DNA of 64,000 nucleotides. It comes from Progne subis subis. Lineage: Eukaryota > Chordata > Aves > Passeriformes > Hirundinidae. The DNA is taken from positions 5,017,001 to 5,081,000 of the forward strand of contig JAKJHU010000014.1 in the NCBI GenBank assembly GCA_022316685.1, given 5' to 3'. Both the position numbers and the translations under genes were made by a program. Positions 12,901 through 24,900 of the stretch are shown here, piece by piece. Under the pieces are notes generated by a model. It saw only the letters and a list, made by a program, of their open reading frames with translations, was not told the origin of the DNA and did not search any database. The first letter of the stretch is position 1. Every line of letters begins with the position of its first letter.

Positions 12901-15900
12901 AGATAAGAGTAATTTATGTACAATGGCCACCTACATAGAATCAAACCTTCTGGGGGAGGCAGACAAGAACTGCTCTGGTGCTGCTTTACACATCACCTGT
13001 TAGCAGGCAGGAGCCACAAGAAATGCAATTAATTAATCGAGGCTGTGTCCGGCTAGTGGCACATGAGCGTGCTGGAAATGAGCCAACACGCACCACAAGG
13101 GGAATAAATCCACGTGAAAACGAGCTCAAGGGGCATCTTCTGCAAGGCACCGAAACACTGAGCACAGCCAGCTCTGAGGGCACCTAAACAATGCACCTGA
13201 AGGGAAGCAGGTGGTGGTTCAGAGCAAAGCAGGTTGTTCCAGGTTGCCCCAGGGCTCAGCAGGGCAGCAATGAGCACAAGCACCTTGTCCAGTAGAGACA
13301 AAGCCCTCAGAGATGCTGCCAAGGTCAAGGAGACCCAAGGCGATCTGCCCAGCAACTGCTGGTCCCATAAATTTCTTTACTCAACAGATTTATTTCTTCA
13401 CAGTCATTAATACATAATGCAGTTTCAGTGAAGGGAAAAAAAAGAAAAAAAACCAACAAAAAGCGATGGTGGAAAGCAAACAGCCGCCGTTTTCAAGCGT
13501 CAGCTCGCTCCACTACAAACAGCGCTGCTGCCTTGCAAGCCTGACTTTTGTATTTAGCCACTCCTTTTTAAACAGAAGCTATTGTTAACTTTTCACAAAT
13601 GACCTGTACATTGGCAAACCTGCAGAGAGGTGGAGGGAACCATAGGTAGGGAGGAAGAAGTCAGTCAGAACCTGGGGCAAGTACCCACAAAACCCCTAAA
13701 ACTGACTGAGACCTCGGGCCAGCTGTGCATGGTGACCTCTCTGTTGTTTGAAGTTGGCTTCAAAAGAGATGTTCAATGCTCAGAAGGCAGCTCAACAGTG
13801 TTTTACAATCTTCTCCTTGTTACTATCCCTTTGCTGCTAAGGCCAAGATTCCTGCCCCACTCAGGAGCTGTATTTTTTCCTCATTTATGAAAAGTTCCTT
13901 CTGGTCTTGTGCTTCTACTTGAAAAGTTCATTTTAGGGCTCCACTACAAACAATCCTTTAAAATAAAAAGAAGCTATAGTATCAGATCTAGATGGACACA
14001 TTTTGGTGTTGGATTTTTTTTTTTTTTTTTAGAGGTCAGAAGCAGGGTGTTTGTTCTTCAAAGTTTTACAAACAGGAGTAACCTTGATGTGAAACAGTGT
14101 GCCAAACCTAGCCCTTGTCTGGAAAACAGAAGGGAACAATAGAGAGGAGTGAAAGGATGGGTTTTTTAGAAGGATATTGAGGGTAAGTGAACAGGATGTA
14201 AATTCAAAGCCTTGGTTCATAAATGAAGTCTTAAAAAAAGGCAACATGAGCAGGTAACACAGTGTTAGAACCATCAGAGAGCAAAACTAGAATGTGTTAA
14301 TAAATGTGTAAAACACACTCAGAATCAAAGAGAAATATGTTATGAAAATACCAACACAGTTCAGTGTGAACTCATTTTTTCTTGGAATAAATGCTGAAGT
14401 GACTATGGTCAGATGGATCTGTATTCAGCAGATTTACTTCCCAAAGCGTGGCCTACTTATGAAAGAAGTGTGGAGAACTTTCAGTGTTCATGTTACAGGA
14501 ACTGAAGAAACACCAGTTGCTTGAGTCAGATTTTTAAATGACCTCAGATATCCTCCTTTCATACACAAGCACTTCCAGGCCTGTTATCCATACAGAAATA
14601 CAGACACAAAAAATTCTTTTTGCCTCTTACTACAGCAATGACAACAACAAGGTATTGTTCAAAAAGCACTCTCGATACGATAGTTTATCGCATCTATGAT
14701 AAAATATTTAGAAACCACTGAAAAACAGACTTACAGAAGTGACCATGAAATTCTTGAACTACACTGTATATTTACTTTAAAATCTTTCCCGTTTATTCTC
14801 ATAGAATTGAAGAGTTTATATTTAAGTGACATTCAAATCATGCTAACTCACCTGACATGATAATCTGTTGCTGGCCTAAGGTCCTTCAGGTGATATTCTA
14901 ATTCTTCTCCACTGCAGGAAAGAAATTCAAACCCAACCAATTAATAAATTATGCAAAGCAGTTTCACACTTAGCACATCTAGAGATTTTCTAGCGATGTA
15001 ACTTGAAAGAAGAAAAATAATTCCTCCCAAGAGAAACAGCAGCAAACCATATACCCACGATTTGTCAACACATTTCATGTTTCTTGAAAACTTCATAAAG
15101 CCCCAGACGCACAAGAAGAAAAGAATTTCTCACACCAAGTTATTCAGTAAACTAAAAATATGGGTTTATTTCAATGCTGCCTCACATTTTGCTGATACTT
15201 GTACAAAGCTCATTGTGGTTTCCAACCCTCCCAGAGCTGAAAAGAGCGAAACCCAAACATTATTGTTGCAGTTTCTCCATATTCCCTGTTCAAAATACTT
15301 TATACAAAGTGACCCATTGAACTTCAGAGGAAGAGGGAGAGTTTCTCGCACTGTTTCACTTATTGCTTTCTCCTCCAGAACCACGCTCCCTGTGAGGACC
15401 ACAGCAAGGAGACATTTAATTAACACCCAAACAGCTGGACTCAGCTCTCTTTCAATACCAAGACAACTTAAAGCAAAGTGTTTTAGACATTTTAAGGAAA
15501 AAAAACCCAGCATACAATCTATTAATTTCAAAAGCAGCCAACACAGTCAGGGCTATTCTTTTTCCTTCTGGCTTGTTTGCTGGTAAATGAACACTGGGCT
15601 CAGTCATGTGTTGCCAAATCTGTGAAGATTAAGGTACGGGTCAGTGCTTAATAAGTAATAGCCATCTCATGTAAGAGCTTGGCTTATTCATGACTTTATT
15701 AAAATATGGGAAACAAGAAAGCTCTCAATTTAGCATAATGAAATATTTCATAGCTAGCTGGACAAATACAGGGAGATGGCTCAAAATCAATAGAACAAAA
15801 TCCACCAGAAAGCACATGCCTGCTGGGTTGCCAGAAATCCACCAGAAAGCCTTCTATTTTATTATTTCATCTAATACAATGCTCTGCAAATCCAGTTTTT

Positions 15901-18900
15901 CACCTCTGAAACGAGTGCACCTCCTCCCAAGGACAATGCATTCAACATATTGCAGACTCTCTTTTGCCTATAGTAATAACAATTACTGCTGCTCCTGATG
16001 GAACATACCACATCAAGCTAAAGGCTGCAACTCTGGCCAGCAGCAGGAGACACATCACCATCAGCAGCTTTAAAACAGATGCACAACATTTCATAACCAG
16101 GGGAAAATGTGCAGCCATCAAGCACAAGAAGTACTAGAAAGTGTCCTCCCCTGCTTTAAAAGCTCAGCAGCACACACTTGACTGTGGAGATGCTCACGCT
16201 GGCTCACAAACAGCTGCTGCAGATGCCAGAAGAAGAGTAAAAGCAGGCAGCCTTTCCCTGGTTAATACACCCGTCTCGTGTTATCCAAGACCTGCCTTCA
16301 GCATACCAAGAGGAATACCCTAATTCACAGGACATCCTAAGAAAGGAGATGGCTTGGTCTCAAGAGGTAATTCCTTAAATGCTCTATCACCTGGACTTTA
16401 TTTGATGAGATTTGGGAAGGATTAGCTATTTCACAATAGCCAAGGTCACATCTCCAAATTCTCTTTCCTAGACGTCATTAGCGGGGAAAAAGAAAGGCAT
16501 AACACCATATGCACTTGATCACAGAATGAGCTCAGAGGATCACTGCAAGGAGACACACAGAAATCCCTCAGAACTTTTACTGAAGCCTGCTGAGAGCCAA
16601 GTATTCGGGTTTTTCTGGGGAGCCTCTGTAACCTACTGATTGCTGTACTCCCTCCTCTGCTCGCAAAGCAGCAGAGCCCTCACCTTTTTCTCGTCAGCTG
16701 AAAATAACAAGATTTTACCGTTCGAAATTCAGCAAGTGCACACAAAACCAGCCCATTAGGAAGGCAGCTCTCCTGCCTGCACGGTGCACACTAAAGGTTT
16801 TGACATTTAGCACAAAAGAAAAAGTAACCTTTTCACTGGCAACGGGAGCGACGGCGTCGCAGGCAGGATCTGCCACGTGCCGGGGAGGTGGGACAAGGGT
16901 GGCAGTTAGGGACCTTGTGACATGCACTCCACCAGCTCCCTGTGACCTCCTCTGGTGAGGAAACAGGAGGCTCAAATGGGCCTTTCTTCTGTGGCTGATG
17001 GTCCTGCCAGGATACCCCCTGAAAAGCTCAGAGAATTTACTCCTAATGAAACCAGAGGAAACAGGATGCTCAAACTCGCCTTTCTTCTGTGACTGACGGT
17101 CCTGCCACGATACCCCCTGAAAAGCTCAGAGAATTTACTCCTAATGAAACAAAAAAGGGGTAAAAATGATGGGTTTTACCTGTAAATGGTCTTGTATTTT
17201 CCATCCCTCCCTTTATCTGATAAGGCAACCTCGTAGGTACAGGTGTAAGGCAAACCGTTGTTGTGTCTATCTGCATTGAGAAGGCCAGTGGGAGGTGACC
17301 AGGAAAGCAAAACTGTTCTTGCTTGAATATTTGTAACCTATAAAAGAAACACCAGTTAATCTGAAATGAGAGGATAAACCACTGCTCTGTAAGCATCTCC
17401 TTTTTTTGCTTGCACCTTCATAATCAATTTCTTGCAAAATGGAAATTTCAGAGCTAGAATTGAACAGCAAAGGGTCAGAAACGATCAACACCACAAACAA
17501 AAACCACAAATTAATGGCAAAAAGGGATCTCTAACAGATGAGGAACACAGAGAGAGGTTCCCCTGCAGTGAACTGGCTCATCACTGTCTGAGCACCCGGC
17601 AAAGGATGGTACCTGCTGCTGTGGCCATTCCCAGAAGGGAACTGGAACTAAGTGGAACAAAGACTTAACTTATAGATTATTTTATGCACCATTATTCTTA
17701 CAAAGTTTTTGTTGGGTAGCTTTTTCAATGAAACTCTGATGGCTTTTTCAGTCATCCTGTTCCTTCTCGCCACTTGAAACCACAATAACTCAACAGCAAA
17801 TAGGCAGAAAAACCCAGTTCAACCTGGAAAGTTATGCTGGCTCCAAAGCACAAGGGAAAATCATAACAGAAGTCCAACCTGTCAATTAAAAACCACATTG
17901 CAAATCAATCACTTTGTGCCTTGATAGAAGGACTGTGCGTGATCTGCAGTCACCACTAAGGGCAACAACTCTGGTCAGGAAGCTTTTTTAATAAAAAATG
18001 GAAAAAACACCTCAGACTCCTGCACCAAACCCATTTTACCAACCCACCAGTGCACTGTGTTCTTCTGGGGAGCCAGGTTCACACACACAGCTTACAGAAC
18101 TAGCATCACCTTGCTCACCAGGAGAGCCACGGCCACATCAGCTGCACACAGCCAACAGCAGCTTCGCAGAGAGCAGCCTACTGTTATCAGGCCAAGAAGG
18201 AAGAATTAAAAAATCCCCCCTGCCACTGTCTCAAAAGAAAACTAAGTAAAAAGCAAGAGCTGCACTGGTTATCTGGGAAAGGCAGCACATTTTCACACAA
18301 GCCTGCTGAAATATCCCAGGCAAGCCGCAAAGCCTCCAGAGCCTCACACGCTCTGCCACCAACTCCCCACTTTTCATCATGAAAATAACGGTGTTTCTCC
18401 TTCTTAATTGTAGTGAATACACAAAGAATATTTTTTAGTTAGCCTCCATATGGAGGAATCCAAGACTGAGGGTGTATATTCTTTATTTTTCATAAGCCAT
18501 AAATTTCACTGCATCTACAATTCTGACAGATTTTTGCAACACAAAGATGTTGCTATTTCAGAAGGTGTAACACGAATGCTGCAGGTGCTCAGCTACACAT
18601 TTTCTAACTTTTGTTGAGATAAGTGAAACCCCTTACCCACAAATTACTTGGGAATGAAGGATTAGCAATCAACATTCAGGGACTGCTTGTTTACAAATCC
18701 AGTTTCTGGGTATCCTTATATAATGGAGAATATTTACCTTCTCATGTGGAAACACATTGCTTCCAGCTGATGAGCACTGCAACTGTTGTGTCTGATGCCC
18801 ATATATCAACCAGATTCTTTCTGAGCAAGTCATAAATCCATTTTTAACAGCCTGACAAGTAGGTGACACCATGAAATGTCTCATCATAAACACCATGATC

Positions 18901-21900
18901 TCAAAAGTTAGAGATTTTAATTTATAGCAGCAGATTTAAGTCTTGCCAAAAAAAAAAAAAAAAAAAAAAAGAAGAAAGCCTTTGTTCAACCTAACGTGAA
19001 AAATAAGTCTTAAGGCAAGAAGGCTTAAGTAAAATCAATATTTCTTTGTAAAAAATGTGGACATGCAAATTTATGAATTTATGAATCTTCAAGGCATTCA
19101 TGGCATTTCAATGCTTTCATGGCATTTTCTTATCATATTTTTCTGATACTATGAAATCAATGTTTATTTTAAAATAATCTTGGAGCAGTTAGCCCCGATA
19201 CTGGGTAAGATACCTTATAAGAATCTTGAACTGATTCAAGTAAGACAAATAAGTTATTTTTTTTCAGATACACACATATGTATACACACACACATATGTA
19301 AATGAAATCGTAGCAAAGAGACTTAAGAGCTAAAAATCTGCATTTAAAATAATATTTTGATCAAAAGACTGATTAACAAGATCCAAATAGATTGTAGGGT
19401 TTTTTTTAACAGACACTACTACTATGCCAGCTCAGCCCATCAACATGCAGTTTCTTTTATTATGGAAATATGCTTGCATAATTGTTTTTCATAAATTCAG
19501 ACAGACTTGGAGCTGGAGGCATGATATGCTGCCAATGTTCTATTGAAATGTTTTTCTCTATGACTACTCCCAAGGACACACGTATATATTCCACATACGG
19601 CAAAACCCTGGCCCTCCACGAACTCCAGCAATCTGTAAAAAGTTAGGTCTTGGGTTTCTTAAAATAAGAGAAAGTATCTTGTGGGCTAAGTGCTAGAAAC
19701 TCAGACTATTACTCTGAAGCCAGCACGCAGAGGATGAAAGTCCAAAGCCAGTTGCTGAGATGCTCCAGCTCCACCATTCATTTCAGAGGAAGGAGCACCC
19801 CGAGTGGCTGCTGGCTGCCTTGGAGCTCGTAGGTACACAGCAACTGCTGCTGCAGGCTTAAAAATAAACACCAGAAATTGTTAAATGCCAGTCTTAGCCG
19901 CACTGAGCACACACAGCAAGTGTAGGAAAGCAAGTGAGGGGTCACTGTCTGCAAGATAAGTCAGAAAAGGCAAATCTATTCCCTCCCTGGGCCGTGCACG
20001 TCAGCTGGGAATGGATTTATTTGTGTGGCTGGAGATAACTCTATCTCCTGCTCCCTGAGCAACAGGCTGATACCATATCACAGTTACCTGCCAATATCTC
20101 CTCTCATGGCCAAAGCCACCACTTAAGTTTACCAAGGAGCTCCTACCTGGAGCAGGAAGCACTAGCTTTGCTGTGAGAAAAGCTAAGTGAAATAAATGGG
20201 GTTATGATATGTTGAGAATAACAAGCAGGCACTCGTAGAACAGTTCAGTATCTTTGCCTCCAACGTTTCTAACTTACACAAACACCTTTTCAAAGGCATA
20301 GACCTGGACCAGCCCTCCCCACTGCTGTAAGAACAGCCCAGCTACCACCACCATGGTGGGCTTAATGGCCCTTCTGAACTTGCAGACAGAAACACTTCAC
20401 CATCAGCAAAAGCCAGCTTATTGTTCATTAACAGTGCACTAATTCCATCTGACAAAATACAAGCAGCCAGAGCATCTCTTCCCAGGCTGGGCAGGTGAAC
20501 CTTCGTGCTGCTCCCGAGTTCCCCCAGCCTGTCTCATCTGCCCCCAAAATCGCTGTGCTTGCTTTGAAGAGGGCTGGCTTGGCCTTTTAGCTGAGACCTA
20601 ACAAAAGATTCTCCCACAAGGAGCTCTGTAGGTCTGCTGAAAAGCACAGTTAATTAGTTTCTGAAAACTTCTCAGTTTACACAGTAAATGCCTCCTTTCT
20701 GCTCTATCAAAACTCAGTGGTGTAAATAATTATTCCATAAAAGCCCCTGGGAAAGAATCCAACTCCTGCACCACTTCAATAAGGGTACAAGACTGATGAG
20801 TATCAGCCCTTCCCGTCTTTCAGGTAATGAAAAATGTTTCTGTACAACTTTCATTATCTTTCAAATTCCGGGTTAGCATTCACAGGCATCGTGTGGCTCG
20901 GGGGCTCATTGTATGTGTGAGAACGACACTGCAAGCAACATTCATTTACTCCCTCGAGGGCACCGTTTGAAAAGCTTGGGGGTCAGATGAATTCACAGTT
21001 ATTACTGGGTTGAGATTCTGCTTTTAAATTATGTCTGTAATCCTGCAATTTTAGGCAAAAACCCCAGTGATTAAATATGAGTTTCGCTGCAGAGCCAGTC
21101 AGCGGGAGCAGGCTGCCTTTTGGAAAGCCAAGCTGATGTTTGAGCTGAGGTTTGACAGAGCCCTGGTGATTCCCCTCGGGGGGTGATGTCCCCCCAAGCC
21201 CTTTGGCTGTGGGATGCAGCCGTTTCAGAAAGCCAGAGTGAGGATTCCCTCCCCTCACCGAGGTATTTGTTTCAGAGAATGCTTACTTTGTCTGTGGTAA
21301 TGTGAATTAAAAACTTATTTAAGTTGACACAAAACCATGGGGGATTAAAAGCAAAAGGTGCCTTGTAAAATTCTGGCTGTTAAAGAGACAAAGCTCTGAT
21401 TAAATTTACAGCTCAGCTGCACATCTCTCAAACAGGTAACAGTATCTATTATTGAAAACAGACCTTTCATGAAGCAATAACGTTAAAAGCATGTGTGTTT
21501 GGTACTCAGAGAGGTGCCCTGTGTGATCCATCTGCCCAGTGACAGTTGTCCTGCAGGAGCTGCTCACAAGGCTAATCCCTCTGGATGGCTTCATCACCCC
21601 ATGGATGGAGGGAGCTGCCCACTTGGACAAATCAAACCCATGTGCTGCAGACACAGCATCACCCACTTGTCACTGACTCACCACTCTGCTCCTTTGCTTT
21701 GCATAATTTCTTCCTTCACTGCTGTTTTCCTATACATTGTTTTATTTTTCATTTGTCTGTGTATAAGATTTGCCAAGAAACACGACCCAAGATGATTATT
21801 TATGCATAACATGATATATTTCTATCAGATGTAATACTGACTATACACACACAGCATCATTCACAGCAATTCATGATTTGTGAGAGTCCCGTGAGTTTAA

Positions 21901-24900
21901 TTACTCACAAATGCCAAAGTTACAGAGAGAGAATAATAGATAATCCCCAACATCACCTCAGTAAATGTCGTTATTATTGAACCAGCATTTGCCATGGTTT
22001 GGATTTTATTTCTTTTTTTTAATCCTATTTTTGGTATGATTAAAGGAAAACTATTTTTGTCTTATTTTCTTGGGTTTTTGTTTCTTTCACCTTTAAAGGC
22101 TCTGGTTACCATACATCTAATCATACAGATCTCAGAATCCTGCAAATTGCTCTAATAGCTTCTCTTCCTACCTCTAAAGATAAAAGTACGAAACAACACA
22201 ATTTTCTTGTCAGCTCTCTGGATCTGTGTAAAAGCACCTGGCTGTGGCTATTGACCAAATGAGTAACATTCAGGTGGTCCCTGGTACAAAAATACTGACT
22301 CCCTCTGTACAACAAACGAGCCTAATTCTGCGCTAAGTGCACTTTCTTGCCTTCTGAGCACCCTGCAGCACTTCTTTTAAGTCTTCAGCTCAGTATTGTC
22401 ACTTGTTTCCACACACAAGTGACCTCCTCCCTGTGAACAGGAGCTCAGGCTGGTGTTTATCATCTCTGCAGGCCTGGCTTGGATTGTGGCTGGCTTTGAA
22501 CCAGCTCCTGCCCATGCTAGGGCACCAGCACCCACTGATGGAGCAATTTAAGACCAAACACCTTTTGTATTTATTCACAACAAAAGCATCCCTCAGAAGA
22601 GAGCCCAAAAAATAAAACAGCCTGTGCTCACAGTCAGGCTCTGCCACTTCTGCAGCCAAGGCTCCCACTGCAGGATGCCTCTGTATCAGCCTCTGTCAGC
22701 TGAACCAAGTCTTCCCATGAGCTTTCCACCACTATTTTTTATTTGCTTATTTGTGCCCTGTCTCTCCAGCTGGACAGAGAAAGGTCTGAGCTCTGGAGAG
22801 CGAAGGAGACAGGCTGTGCTTTGGGATTTCTGTCTCCCTCTGCCCCATGACTGCTTCCTCCAGTGCTGCCTTGGACCATTCATTCAGACCCACAGTGCTC
22901 TTCTGGCTTTCATTTGATACACCGAACTAGAAAAGGGCTTACAACCAGAGTTATTAATAACCTCACCTGACTGCAGTCACACTCAGCATTATGGTTATTT
23001 ACAGGGTGATTCAATTCCATCATCATTTACAGGCTTTTATGGCTCAGACAAACACAGACTATAGTAATTAGCCATTGAATAATAGAATTAGCTTAATTTA
23101 ATCATGATCAAAGACATAAATTGCCTCATGATAAAATTAAACCCAAGGGAAGAGGGGTAAGTCACCCCAGTGCATTGAGTTCCCCATTACAGTACGAGTA
23201 GTGGGAATTGTCCTCTGGAGACAGACAACTGGTGCAATTCCTGGAGTGGGCACAGCCCTCAAACACCCACGAGCACAAAAGATCCTTCAGATTTATACCC
23301 CAGTAAAATGAGTTAGTGGCAACAATCTAAGGGAAAAAATCAGAGGTGCTCCCCTGTGAAATCACCAGAGCGTTGTGACACAATCTACTTCTCTCATCTG
23401 CTATTGTACATTTGTGTGGCAATCTGGGATCACATACCTGTGGTTTCTCCATTCCAGAAAGAATGTCTTGAACCCTCTTTGCTTCTGAATCAAATTCTGT
23501 AAAATAGGGAATGTGGAAAGAGGAAGAGAAATAAATCACCAAAATGAAACAAAAATTTCAGTTACATCAGTAATACTTTTGGAATTTCTAAACAGGGGAG
23601 TGTGATGGTTTCATGAGGGAGACAGAGATACATTACCTGCACACCAGCATCAGCTGCCGTGTGAATTTAAGGCATGCAGTCACGCGGACTCATATCACAA
23701 AAAGTTAAAAGAGAAAAAGGAGGGAATGAAGCTTCCAATAACTGCAGATATTCAGAAATGTGACACTACTTGTAGAGGTGTCCTCCACAAACAGTGCTAT
23801 TAGCTGTGATCTGCATTCAGAGTAAACCACCCTGTTTCCAGAACTCAGCTGTGAAAGAAGCCCAGCAGTTTCTCAGTTCCTGCTGAACCTCACCCTGTTT
23901 TTTTTAACCAAAGCCACCCTCAACTCCAGTAGCAGCAGACTGGGCTGTCCACCTGCCCTCCAGGGCTCTGGAGAGGACAAGTGTCCTTGTCCCACACAGG
24001 GAAAACCCAGGGGAGCCACCCAGGTGCCTTCCCTGAGCCCCAGCACCCACCCAGCAGCCATCTGCCCTTAAACTGAGAAATGCCCAAAGCTCTTTGGTGG
24101 AGGCCATAAAGCGATGGCAAATTCCAAAGTCTGACCAGCAGCATTCCATCCTCCCTGCCTGAGCCTTGTGCCTGGTACAGCAGCTCTTGCAGGGGCTACA
24201 CAGAGGAACCCACAGGCTGTGAAATGCTCCCCCTAAATTAGAGGGATAATTGTGCAGAAGGTGCTGCAGAGGCCATCCTCTGAGCAGTGCAATCAGCCTT
24301 TCCCTCATCCTCCCCCCTCAAAACAATCTTGAGGTAAAACATCAGCTTAGAGTAATGAGGTGACACAAAGCAGCTTTATTCCTTTTGGACGACAGCACAG
24401 AGAGGCCTCACTTTCCACTACAGTATTCTCTAATGGAAAACTAAGACCATATTTTCCTGTTTTTTGGATTTTTTTTTTCTTTTTTTTTTAATGTTAATGT
24501 AAAAAGTTTGCTCACAAAAGCAGAAGAACTTATCTCACCTAAAGCAAAATGAGCCAGATGTACTTGGCATAAGAAGCAAAAAACATTAATAAACAGGTGG
24601 GATCAGATCAACAGCTTTCACTAATGATTCCCCCAAAACCTGACCTACTTCTCGTAGCCCAAGAATGCGTCTTTATTTTTGTCTGTGACCTGCTTTAAAA
24701 AAGTAGATCTTCTTTTTAAAAATTCCATGTGTTCGACTGCCAAAAAATAGAATTGGCTGAATGCTGATGGCAGAATTCCAGTGTAAATGCCCATCTCCCC
24801 CTAAAAGAATGCACCTTGGTGTGGACTGGGAATGACAGATCTCCTGCTGCACACATTCCTGGATTCCTTTTAGTCTCAGCCACTTGGAAAAGAAAGGAGT

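Larger units (their letters stand above)
17338..23437. other. FNDC3B intron, about 6.1 kb
   Basis: Contains a 23-base A run at 18948-18970 and a CA/TA-type microsatellite at 19269-19300. A conserved-looking AT-rich stretch with many TAAT cores lies at about 22985-23125. A GC-rich stretch at about 19705-19860 reads open on the minus strand with splice-like edges but does not match FNDC3B. No RNA gene was seen. Confidence 0.75.

Noticed and set aside
15062..15586. 174-codon plus-strand open frame
   Set aside because: Antisense to FNDC3B, low-complexity Ser/Lys-rich composition, no domain or splice context. One frame of this size is plausible by chance in 64 kb.
19705..19860. Minus-strand open GC-rich stretch flanked by AG and GT, considered as an extra FNDC3B exon
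   Set aside because: Its translation does not match any FNDC3B segment, and the flanking true exons already join in frame without it.
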